Assembly: GCA_964036045.1 (NCBI GenBank)
Contig: OZ038395.1
Location: 4,417,753 to 4,481,752 of the forward strand
Origin: Eutreptiella sp. 'Long Island Sound 2002'
Lineage: Eukaryota; Euglenozoa; Euglenophyceae; Eutreptiales; Eutreptiaceae
Reading direction: 5' to 3'
Length of the DNA: 64,000 nt
The position numbers and the translations under genes were made by a program. Below, piece after piece: positions 19,295 to 29,580 of this stretch. Position 1 is the stretch's first letter; each line of letters opens with the position of its first letter. Below the pieces are notes generated by a model. It had not been told where the DNA came from. It saw nothing but the letters and a program-made list of their open reading frames with translations, and did no database searches.

Positions 19295-21832
19295 GTTTGT
19301 GCGGTGGTGCGGGAGGGCGCGCACGCAACTCCGGGGAGCTCGAAAAAAGGTTTGCGCAGGGGGTGGGGGTTGTTTGAGCCCCCCTGAAGGAAGAATGGGG
19401 GGGGGGGTCAGGGAAAGGGGCTGCGATGACCAACCCTTCATGAAAGTGCGGTCTGACTGGTGATGGCTTGGAAGTCAGGCCGGAAAGCGGCCCACAAGAA
19501 GAAATTTTGAGAAGAATTGAGAAGTGCCTTCTGGTGAGCGGGCTTCGGTAAGCCGCATCAAGACTGAACATTGGGACCGAGCTGGTGGGGGAGGGAATAT
19601 GGGCTACGGGGCTGAATAAAGATGCATGTTGGGGACCCCAAGAACGATTCCCGCCACTTCCTCCCTTATCCCGCCCTCGAAACCCTTCCTCGCTCGCTTT
19701 CCTCGCTCAAGAGACATGCCTCCCGGCACTCCTCCTGCTCCCCTCCCCTGTAACTCCTCCCCCCGCAATCCCCTGGGACCCCCCTTGCCCACAATTGCCC
19801 ATTTTAAGGCTTTTGGGGGCTTGTATGCGCTCATATGGGCCCAAAACGGCTCCGCTTGCTCTGGAGACATGCCCCCCAGCACTACTCCCGCACCCCTCAC
19901 CTATCACCCCTCCACCCGCATTCCCCGTGGAACCCCCTGTGCTACACTGTCAGTCCCAAAATTGCCCATGGGCCGCTGCCAGTGCAACCCCCCCCCCCCC
20001 CCCACTGGACCGCATGACTTTGGGGAGGAGATTTCAAGGGGGGGGGGGGAGGGATAATGGCCCAAACAGACGCCCAGGCCCGCCCTTCGGACCCATTTGG
20101 AACACACACTGCGTTCAGCCCGATGAAATGTAACCATCGCGACAGTTGAACCGAGTTCAGCCCGTGTTAGACCATCCGTCGTTCAACTCTGGGCGTCAAA
20201 CCAAAGTTTACCCGGCGGCAAACCGAGCCAGGTTCACGGTTTGTGCCCACAAGCCCTTGTCGAAGAGCCCCGGAGCAGAGCGGCAACGTGGCCCATACCC
20301 AAGGCATCGGCGAAGGGCCGGCACAATGTGGTACCCTGCATCGCCTGTCCATCGTAGTGGCATGTTGCTGCCCCAAAGCGCGAACCGGGAACCGCGGACC
20401 AGGAGAAGGATTGCACAGACCTCCCAGTTCAGTCCCCTCAGGGCGGTCGACGTCCACAGCGGCGAAGACCACTTTAGTTCCCGACATTGGCGTGGTTTCC
20501 TCTCCAACCGCCGTAAGTTGCCCTCCAACCACCGTTGGTCACCCTCAAACCGCCATCGGTCACCCTCCAACCACCGTCAGTTACCATCCAACCGCCGTTG
20601 GTTACCCTACAACTGCCACTGGTCGCCCTGTAACCGCCTTCAGTCACCCTCCAACCCCCGTCAGGTACCCCCCAACCGCCGTCGGGTACCCTCCAACCGC
20701 CATCGGGTACCCTCCAACCGCCGTCGGGTACCCCCCAACCGCCTTCAGTCATCCTCCAACCGCCGTCGGGTACCCTCCAACCGCCGTCGGGTACCCTCCA
20801 ACCGCCGTCGGGTACCCTCCAACCGCCGTCGGGTACCCTCCAACCGCCGTCAGGTACCCTCCAACCGCCGTCGGGTACCCTCCAACCGCCGTCGGGTACC
20901 CTCCAACCGCCGTTGGGTACCATCCAACCGCCGTCAGGTACCCTCCAACCGCCGTCAGGTACCCTCCAACCGCCGTCGGGTACCCTCCAACCGCCGTCGG
21001 GTACCCCCCAACCGCCTTCAGTCACCCTCCAACCGCCGTCGGGTACCCCCCAACCGCCTTCAGTCACCCTCCAACCGCCGTCAGGTACCCTCCAACCGCC
21101 GTCAGGTACCCTCCAACCGCCGTCGGGTACCCTCCAACCGCCGTCGGGTACCCTCCAACCGCCGTCAGGTACCATCCAACCGCCGTCAGGTACCCTCCAA
21201 CCGCCGTCGGGTACCCTCCAACCGCCGTCGGGTACCCTCCAACCGCCGTCAGGTACCCTCCAACCGCCGTTGGGTACCCTCCAACCGCCGTTGGGTATCC
21301 TCCAACCGCCGTCGGGTACCCCCCAACCGCCTTCAGTCACCCTCCAACCGCCGTCAGGTACCCTCCAACCGCCGTCGGGTACCCTCCAACCGCCGTCAGG
21401 TACCCTCCAACCGCCGTCAGGTACCCTCCAACCGCCGTCGGGTACCCTCCAACCGCCGTCGGGTACCCTCCAACCGCCGTCGGGTACCATCCAACCGCCG
21501 TCAGGTACCCTCCAACCGCCGTCGGGTACCCTCCAACCGCCGTCGGGTACCCTCCAACCGCCGTTGGGTACCCTCCAACCGCCGTTGGGTACCCTCCAAC
21601 CGCCGTTGGGTACCCTCCAACCGCCGTCGGTTGCCCTCCAACCGCCGTCGGTTGCCCTCCAACCGCCGTCGGGCACCCCCCAACCGCCGCCGGTCACCCT
21701 CCAACCCCCGTCGGGTATCCCCCAACGACGCACTGCGTCCGACAGCCCTATCCCCCCCCCCCCCCTCCCGCTCTCTCCGGTTCCCCCTCCTCTTCATCCC
21801 GCCAGCACCCGTCTGCCCCGGCCCTGCCTCAG
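19295..21832 (+). other. Intron B-C of the methyltransferase-like gene
   Basis: 2,538-nt intron with donor GTTTGT and acceptor CCTGCCTCAG. Nearly half of it is the 21-bp minisatellite described separately. The rest is C-rich, with poly-C at about 19,990 and poly-G at about 20,039. Confidence 0.65.
20497..21727 (+). repeat. 21-bp minisatellite, about 58 copies, inside an intron
   Basis: Unit ACCCTCCAACCGCCGTCGGGT, with the most regular copies from about 20,640 to 21,640 and degenerate ones at both ends. Most units contain a GGTACC (KpnI) site. Variants (TCAGGT, TTGGGT, CTTCAGTC) are interspersed in blocks, suggesting local duplication or gene conversion of multi-unit segments. Since 21 is divisible by 3, several frames on both strands stay open for 400-800 codons. 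These are not genes. Confidence 0.95.
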
Positions 21833-22586
21833 GCGTCGAGACCCTCATCATGGACGCCTGGGACATCCCGGGCCTGCGCGCGCTGGGGGTGGACTTCGAC
21901 GTGGCGGTCCTCGACATCGCGCAGTGGTCCGGCCGGGACTCCCTGCTCGACTCCCTGTCGCTGACGAACAGCTACTGGCTGGGCTTCGACCTCCGGTACA
22001 TCGTCTGCAAGAGCAAGGCCCTGCTGCAGATGGGGCAGCGGCTGCTGGACGCCAAGCTGCTCGACCCCGGGCAAAAGCTGCAGAAGCTGTGCCTCCACTC
22101 GGACAAGGCCGCGCCGGCCCCGTCCGGGCCGCCCGCCGGGCCGGACCCCACGTCGGGCAAGGTCGTGTGCGCGGTCGGCGTGCTCGAGTACCGCGCGACG
22201 ATCCCCTTCGTCATCCGGGACGGGGACCGGGTGCTGGAGATCGGGTGCCAGGCGGGGCTGACCGCGAAGCTCATCAAGCAGAGCACCTCCGGGCGCGTCG
22301 TGGGCAGCGACGTGGCGCCCCAGAGCATCGAGCACGCCAAGCGGCAGGGCGCGGGGCACGACGTCGAGTGGGCGGTGCTCGACGGCTGGGACCTGCACGG
22401 GATCCAGGCTCTGGGGCCCTGGGACGTCATTTACATGGACATTTCGGGCATCTCCGGGCGGAACTGCGTGCAGGACGGCCTGGCCCTCATCTTCTCGTAC
22501 TTCCGGCTGCTGCCGGAGCTGCGGACGGTGGTGGTGAAGAGCCGGTCGCTGCGGGACGTGTCCAACCGCTTCGTGAAACTGGGCCA
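21833..22586 (+). CDS. Tandem methyltransferase-like protein, exon C (second Rossmann domain)
   Basis: A 754-nt exon from acceptor CCTCAG to donor CA|GTGAGT (phase 2). It first completes domain 1 (LIMDAWDIPG, FDVAVLDIAQWSGRD, LRYIVCKSKALL), then encodes a spacer with Pro/Ala, then domain 2: DGDRVLEIGCQAGLTAKLIK (SAM-binding motif I), GRVVGSDVAPQSIEHAKRQ (motif II), VLDGWDLHG, WDVIYMDISGISGR (motif IV region) and LRTVVVKSRSL. The two halves match through their length, so the gene arose by internal duplication. The Asp-then-Lys arrangement recalls FtsJ-like RNA methyltransferases, but I would not name a family. Confidence 0.8.
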
Positions 22587-22895
22587 GTGAGTAGGGGCAA
22601 AGGGGGGGTGCCTGTCCTGCGGTGCGCACTTGGGGGCAATCGTCGTGGAACAGGGGGGGAATGGGTCCCGTCGTGGACCGTGCTTTTGAATGGGGAGCGC
22701 TGATCGCAACGGTTTTGTCCGTTTTTGAGTGTTGTGCCGCGCCATTGGGCCCGTTTGACCTGCTTCCTTCACCCGAAAAAGAGGAGAATAAATGCGGTGC
22801 CCATTGCCCTGGAGCCAATTGCCCTCGCCCTGCGGAGCGCAGACAGCGCCCCCACGGCGCGCAGGGCCCGCCCTTTGCGCACCGGCAAGCCGCAG

Positions 22896-23124
22896 GGGGG
22901 CTCCGGCGTCCGTGTACCAGCACCTCCCGGAGCGGCTGGCCCCCAAATTCCATGCCCTCTTGCGCCGGTTTGCAGTGGAACGGGGGGGGGGGGAGTGGCA
23001 TGACGCCACGGTTGGTGTTGCTGTCCCAAGCGGGCGGCACCTCATTGGCTGCTCACCACCGATGGAGCTGCGCTGCCAGGCCTTTCTTCGCCGAGGCCTG
23101 CCTGGGCGCTCACTCCTTGAATGA
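22896..23124 (+). CDS. Tandem methyltransferase-like protein, probable last exon D
   Basis: From acceptor CAAGCCGCAG the phase fits exon C exactly and gives GAPASVYQHLPERLAPKFHA then LLRRFAVERG, a plausible C-terminus. The frame then crosses a G-run at about 22,981, whose length decides the frame, and ends TGA at 23,122. The part before the G-run is better supported than the part after it. An AATAAA at 22,786 lies upstream, so it is not this gene's polyadenylation signal. Confidence 0.5.
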
Positions 23125-26100
23125 AGGTCCACCAAGCCTCTGTTCTGGCCAGCTGTTTCTCAACCATCGGCGATGACCAAAAAAATCGGCTGATGTCGGC
23201 CAGTCCCGAAATTCCCATTTTTCCAGTCGGCCAGTTTCGGCGGGCAAAACTCATCAAAGGAACTTGAGGGAAAGGTGGCGAGGTTGTGGACAAGTGGGGA
23301 AAATGGGACTCGGAATAATGGGAAATTTGTGCCAAATTGTCCCTCTTTTCTCCGAATTTCCTCCTGTTCCCTATCAATTGCACACATTTTTTCTGCACCC
23401 CCCACAATGTATTTTTGGCAATTTCCCACGATTCCCCATTCCCCCCCATTTTCCCCCGTTTCCCCCCGTTTTCCCCCACTTTTCCCCGTCCCCCCCCCGT
23501 TATTCCATTTTGCTATTTGGCTGCGGCAACGTCGATGCCTGGTTTCTCCATCGGCGGCGGGTCGCGTCGACGAAGGCATTCGGGACTTTTAAGGCCACGG
23601 CACGGCACGGGGGGGGGGGGGGGCGGGGGCAAGGAATGGAAGCGCAATGTTCCGGAGGGCAGTCCACAGCGGCGGAGACGCCGGCGGAACAGGGCCCATC
23701 AGCGGTGCAGACCGCCTGCCTGAAGCGGACGACGGGCGTTGCCTGCCGTCGCGCGCTCGGCGAGACCAATCGTGTCCGGTGGGAGTTCTTGAGGTGCTGA
23801 CGGGGCCCAAGTGCCCACGCCGTCGTTGGAGGTGGGGGGGGGGGGGAATTTCAAAGGGGGGGGGGGCAGGGGAAGGGAATGAATGTGTTCCGCATGGGAC
23901 CAGTCCAGCGCCTGCGCTCACCCCGGCCCCAATGCACCGCCGGGGATGGCCCGCGCCCCCACTTCCCCCAAGACATAGAGGCAAAAGGGTCGCCAGGCCC
24001 CACAGTCAGAGCAGAGAGGCGGCCCCGCGCGGGGGGGGGGGGGGGGACCGCCTCTTGGCCCAAAACAGCACAGGACATACCAGGCGCCAAAGGCGCCGAC
24101 GAAAAGGTTTCCTGCGGTTATACTGGAACTGCTGTTGTTTTAGTTCTACCATTGTGTGGTGCAATCCCCCCCCCCCGCCGCTTCCCCGGGGGGGGCACCG
24201 ACACTTCGTGACCGCCCCCCCCCTCCCCCCCTGTGGGGGGGAACCGCCACAACATTGGGCGGGGGATTTCAGGGGCGGGGGGGGGGGGGGAAGGCACTCG
24301 GGCGGACCTGGTGGTGTTGGGCCTGGCACCGTCTGGCATGGTGCTGCGTGGTGCACAGTCGTATGGCCCGCAAACCCGCATTGTGTGTCGTCCACTGCAT
24401 GTTGCGTGGGGGGGCGGGGTGACTGAAGCACGCATGGTGGCCTCGTCGTGCCGTGCAACAACTTTGTTTTTTTTCTCCCATGGGGTCCATTTATTCGTGA
24501 TTCGAAATCACGCAAAACTCTTTTTGGCGCAATTTGGCGCAAAACGTCATACGGACATGCAGTTGATAATGGGCGGTGACATAGTGCTACCAATGCTGAA
24601 GTGGGGCAACGTCAAGTTGGCCGGGTTCACCGGAGTGCGTCGCTCTGGAGGATGGCGGACGAAGGATTCAGAGGGGCATGGCCTGGCACGGCGGACGATG
24701 TTGTCAGGCCGTTTGCAACACCCGAGGGCCCCCCTGTTCAGACCAGAGTTTGAACTCCGACACGGTAGTTCGGATCCCCAGCCTCCTCGTCTCTGGAAGC
24801 GGCAGCCCGGAACGGACCACGGCCCTCCCCTGTGGCATCTGCATTTCTGCTTCGGCCTTTACCTCCTCGCGCGGGATAGGGCAGGGCTGACGCCGGGCCG
24901 GCGAGCCACGGACCTGAACAGCGATGCATGCGTGACCAAGTGCGTGCACGCATGACCACGCAGCCAGCCAGATGCTGCGTAGTGGACTTGATACAAGGGA
25001 TGTGGGTGTCCGATGGCATGCTGCTCCGGTACAGCATCTTGGGGCGCCTGCCCGCACCAGACATTCAAAACCATCCAACTTATCCTTTGTCACATCGTTC
25101 CAGTCCCCCACTTACGCTTGCATTCCATCCGGATCTCGTAGCCAATTTTTCCAACTTGCTGGGGCATGCGGCACTGCAGCCACTGTAGTCGGTGCGGCAC
25201 TACCCTGTACCCTGTATTATGCAGAACAGTTGGTTTCTGCAATTTCAGCCATGGATGTCCATCCCAGTAGCCTCCTGTTGAGCATGTGCAGCACAAAAAA
25301 AAAGTAGCACACAGAGCCTGTCGCTCGGTACAGCTGGACATGCATCCCAACAGGCAGTTTCAGGGTCTTTTTGTCCTTGTGCCCTTGTGTTTGCATGTTC
25401 TGCTTCGTTTCAGGCGTCCTTTGTGGTCCTCCAGGGGGGGTTGGGGGCGAGGGAGCCGTCACTTTGGGTGTGTTCCCCGGGGATGTGAGGATACCATGGC
25501 GCACAGGTGGTTACTATTCAGGGGGGAAAGGGCAATCGACTGCACTGCCACCTACTCAAGATGCAAAGCCATTGTTGTGTCCCCACATACACAACAGTTC
25601 TCGACCCGTGCTCTCAGACTCGTTTTAGTTTCGAAAGTGGGCAGGTCAGACAGACGGAGACGAAGACAGCACGTGAATGAGCGGTTTGTGCTTGCATTCG
25701 ATGCTCGGGAGGCGGAACGAACACCTTATTTTGGATGATCCTGGCAGTAGAAATCCGAGGCCTGATGTGGCGCGGCGCAGCCACGGTGCTGCCCCCGCAG
25801 GTTGCCTCCAATGAGACACACAAAACCCGCCCTGGCCCACTGGGCTGTGGTGCCAACCTGTGCCAGCGAATTTACAGTAGCCGTCACACAGGATGTAGAT
25901 GAAGCACATTTGTCCAGGATTCTGCGTCCTGATGACCTGCTGCAGTGCATGTTGTAATACGTGTATTTTTTTTTGCGGTAATTACGTGTAAACCCGTACT
26001 CGCATTTACCGGAAAAAAAAATTACATGACATGACGATTTTTTTTTATTCGCGTTTACCGCAAAAAAAAATTACACGCATTTACCGCAACAAACATTACA

Positions 26101-27190
26101 CGACTTGACGATTTTTTTGTACACGAGTTACATTTATCACCCTCCTGCACCTGATGCCTGGTGTGTGTTCGGGTCTTCCCTGTTGGGAGTTGGATGCATC
26201 TTGTGCATCTTGTATTGTGGTTCGGGGGTTGGGAGGAGGCGGGCCTCACTGAAAGCATCAGCGATTGTAGGCCTGCGCTGCACCTGCCACAACTGGCAGC
26301 TATCCCCAAGCTCCCCAAGCTCCAGCGAGTTGCTTTCTGCCAGGAGCTGTTAGGACCACCGACGGAATGCTCAGTGTGCCCCCGCAATTCCGCCATTGGG
26401 CAGCGATTTGTAGTGGAGAAGGATCGGTTTGTAGTGCGTGGGGATCGGTTTTTACTGCACACGGCAAACACCGCGAACAGTGCAAATCAGAAAACTCCAC
26501 CACCAGCAGAGCATGCTCTTTAGGGGCTTATTTCTTCATAGACACCGCAGCGACTGGATATCAGGGTCTCGGGGCTGGGGAGAGGGGTGTGTGTGTCATA
26601 CCAACACGTGTGCAAACCATTAAAGACCCTGTGTTTCAATTCTGGCGTCAATGATCGAGAGTACCAAATTTCACTCAACTAAATTATGAAATAACAAATG
26701 CGGTGGTGAAGTCTACCTTACTGCCACGGCGTACCCGCCACTGGACCATGTCTTGGCCAAGACGCGCTGGGCTTGAACAATTGGCATTTGACAATGCCCA
26801 TTCTGCAGCTGCTGTTGCGGGAGGGGGTGCACGGGCAGGCCGGTTTGGGGGCATATGCGCAGTGTATCCACCACCAGATTTTTGTTTCACCGGTAATAGC
26901 CGGAGGTGGTTTTTTCTCTGGCGCACTTGTAGGCATTCTAGAGGTGGGCCAGTGCCAATGGCATTCTGTTGGAGGAGTAATTTTTTGCCGTGCTTTCAAT
27001 TCGGCCCAGTGCCCCTGGCACGGCCTTCCTTTCTGCAAGGTTCCAGCAAGTCTTATTTACTGGTGCGTGGGTGTATGGGGGGGGGGGGGGGCTGATTCGG
27101 CTGCCTCCACGGCACTGCCTTGGGATGGTGGCGGTGCGGCATTCAGTGCTTTTTGGCGATGACGTTATGCTAACCTACCGCTCTCCGGAA
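23125..27190. other. 4-kb intergenic region without supported genes
   Basis: GC-rich with poly-G/C runs (about 23,606, 23,832, 24,031, 24,168, 24,281 and 27,077). At 23,420-23,505 there is a pyrimidine tract of the form CCCCATTTTCCCCCGTTT. A similar TTCCCCATGATT-type stretch occurs at 39,375-39,470. Bases 24,496-24,511 form a perfect 7-bp hairpin around CGA. None of the open frames shows a domain. Confidence 0.4.
25955..26125. repeat. AT-rich tandem motif, second locus
   Basis: Repeats of GTTTACCGCAAAAAAAAATT followed by ACAC, with TTGACGATTTTTTTGTAC near 26,105. It closely matches 13,690-13,740 and shares the same internal order, so both come from one dispersed repeat rather than from independent slippage. 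Confidence 0.65.
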
Positions 27191-27194
27191 ACAT

Positions 27195-28500
27195 GGAGTC
27201 TATCGTTGGTATGACCTGATTGCCAGGGACAAGATACCAGAGGTGCTGGCCTCACTCCTGGCCCCAATCTGGTGGCCGGTCTATGAGGCACGGGCGCAGG
27301 AGGTGATGCCGTTGTATGCTTCACCCCCGGTAACGCCCGGACCCCAGTGCCCAGATTTGAGCAGGTGAGGACAGCAGTGGGGGTCACAAAAAGTGCTGTT
27401 GTGTATGCAGCACCGCAGCTGAAACCCGGCGCGGCAGCCACCAGAATTGTGGCAGACTTTTCAAACATTGTACTTGCCGGCGTTAGACAAGGATTTTATT
27501 GAACAATGTCTGCTTTTGAAAAAATGCTTTTGGGCACATAAATGGAGCGACTGGCGGCAAGTTGTGTCCTCTGGACTCCAAAGGTGGAGGACCACGCACA
27601 TGTGTTTTGACACCGTTTTTATCTTTTTTTTTCAGTGCCTTTATGTTTGGCACGGTACACCGCTCCTTCGGCGTGGGGGAGCACGACGCTAGATTGTAGA
27701 GCTGAGCCGTCTTTTGTTGGAACACTGACGGCTGTCCCTGGAGACCACCCAGGGTTTGGTGCTGTGGGCGGGGTTGAAGTATCAGTGGAACCTGCGGTGT
27801 AGGGCCAAGTATCAGAGGGTGTCACCAGTGTTGGACGATTTCATCGCGGGATGGTGCACCATTATATGAACGTGGAGGGCCGAACGAGACATGCCCTGAC
27901 TTGGACAGGATTTGCAGCAACTGATCAGACAATTAGATAGTTGTTTCGACAATCCGGGTATGCCGCAATGTTTAAAGTGCGGCCAGCCAAGCCCACCACG
28001 GCCTAGCCGGCAAAGCCAGTTGATAAGCTAGCAGGGAAGGAGGCCAGGTGGGGGTCGCATCGAGATGCGACCATAAAAGAGGTAGCGGAGCTGGTATCAT
28101 AGGGTTGGGTGGAGGCGGACACACAATGGGTCAGCCAAACAGGTGCGGGGCTGTGGGGATCAGTCGACAGGGAATTTTTGTGCACATGTGCCGGCTACAG
28201 AGCGCCAAAGTGTGGATTACGGGGCGTGATGCATGCGCTGCTGCAGTGCAGACCTGGGGAATGCCTCATTGTAATCCTTGATTCTTTGTGCATCTATCAG
28301 GGCATTTTGGATTGGTCCCCAAAGTGGTGGCGCATTGCAAGCGGTGGTGGGGCATGAAAATTTGTGGGAGCAGATTCTCTGGGAGCGGGAAAGGTCAGGG
28401 GACAGTTTGCTGGTTTGCTGTGTCCCCTCCCACTTTGGGGTGGAAGGTAATGTCAGGGCAGATCGAGTGGCAGAGATGGGGAGGGAATCGTACCCCAACA
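27195..28500 (+). pseudogene. Decayed LINE ORF2, connection and RNase H regions
   Basis: The reading aligns with the intact ORF2. LAPIWWPVYEA matches IAPTWASIYQQ. PPELWQTFQTLYLPALDKDF matches PPEVWKAFHLFNIPALHKDF. LVLWAGLKYQWN...KYQRV matches LAWAAVYANWQV...KYQRQ. Further on, SQTGAGLWG, GLRGVMHALLQC, ILDS and CVPSHFGVEGNVRADRVAE are RNase H pieces; the second catalytic Glu is replaced by Gly. In-frame stops at 27,366, 27,420, 27,690, 27,726 and 27,867 are TGA or TAG. Frameshifts occur in the RNase H part. Confidence 0.75.
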
Positions 28501-28960
28501 AGCACCAGCCATTGCGAAGCGGCCGCACACAGAGCCGCAGTGGGGGGGCCAGGGGTTGGAGCTGGGGAGGCATGGGACCCTATGGGATCTCCATTTACAG
28601 CGAATCATCGGCAACTTTGGGGGGGGGGGGGGGCAAGAATCGAGTTTAGAGTCCAGTACGGATGTCAGAGACATCCGACGGAACCACGAATGGGAGATGG
28701 AGAGCTCAGGGTCAGGGATGTGAGTGACACACGCCGTGGCAAGTTGAGGAGGCACGGGCCTTGTTCTGAACAAGAAGGGCAGGGATGATCAAAGAGAAAT
28801 TCCACAGACCCTAAAGGCCTGTGCGGAACACAGCGGACATTGCAATGAACAATCTGTGATGGTGCCTCCGGCGCCATATCTGTGGACAATGCGTGACAGT
28901 GCCTCACGGCGCCGTATCCATGACAATGCGCTGAGAGAGTTCCCGGACAGATTCCAGAGG
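28501..28960 (+). repeat. LINE 3'-tail-like sequence
   Basis: Follows the RNase H remnant and shares several blocks with 15,052-15,420. A poly-G run at 28,619 interrupts it. The match to a second locus after the same protein domain supports a LINE 3' untranslated tail. Confidence 0.45.
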
Positions 28961-29394
28961 GTGGCGACCATCGTCGCTTGATGGCCACGCAACTGTCCAA
29001 GCAACACTGGGCGTTGATTCCATGAATTTCTGGCCATTTGCTGTTGCTTGGAAGGGGGGGGGGTTGGCACAAGGCCTTGGTATCTGGTTGTTTGCCTTTG
29101 GCGGCGCCTATTGGCCTCTCGCCACTGCACATTCTGACCCTCTGTGAGCCCGAACGTGTTTTGGTTGTGTCAACGGAGCCCCCGGATGACTTGTCCTGTT
29201 TGACTACTCCAGGGTCGGCTGTCCCGGGGATGGGCTGTTGCCCGTGCCGTTGACCGGGTGCATCCAGGTGGGGGGGGGGGGCGAGGTATGGGCCATTATG
29301 CGGATTCGGAAACAAGTGCCACTCTCAGCAGGTGATGGCACCCCGGCAATGCCGTGTGGCAAGGCTGCGGGCCCTGGGAAGAACAGCCGATGTT
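28961..29394. other. No gene seen
   Basis: Mixed sequence with poly-G runs at 29,056 and 29,271. No coding, RNA or clear repeat signal. Confidence 0.35.
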
Positions 29395-29580
29395 TGTGCA
29401 TTATATGCCCCTTTCTTGCACCAGCTCACCATGCAATCCTCTCTTTTTGAATGTGGGTGCCCAGTGTTGGTAGTTGTATGTGTCGCGCGCAAGCTACGCC
29501 CATGTCCAAGCTACAGTAGGCGTAGGGACCGTATTAATTTGGGACTTTGGCGTAGCTTATACAAGGGGGGGGCGGGGTAG
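29395..29580 (+). repeat. Dispersed repeat (AGCTACG...GGCGTAGGGACCG), copy 1
   Basis: Shares TGTGCATT, CCTTTCTTGCACCAGC, GTAGTTGTATGTG, GCGCGC-AGCTACG, GCTACAG-AGGCGTAGGGACCG and a closing TAG-TT-A-ACAAGG with 41,038-41,195. The end TAGCTTATACAAGGGG is the inverse of the start at 40,826 (CCCTTGTATAAGCTA), so the family has terminal inverted ends like a MITE. Confidence 0.6.

Noticed and set aside
20497..21727. CRISPR-like array
   Set aside because: Direct tandem repeat without spacers, in a eukaryotic intron.
20146..22703. Overlapping open frames of 400-800 codons on both strands
   Set aside because: They are read through the 21-bp minisatellite, whose length is a multiple of three with no stop codons in these frames. 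Only the part from 21,833 shows protein domains and splice sites.
23042..24593. Frames of 100-260 codons between 23.0 and 24.6 kb
   Set aside because: Composition-driven, with Pro/Gly/Arg runs over poly-C/G tracts and overlapping on both strands.
24704..25111. Minus-strand frame of 135 codons
   Set aside because: Looks partly protein-like but has no recognisable domain, no supporting splice sites and no match to neighbouring elements; not strong enough to annotate.
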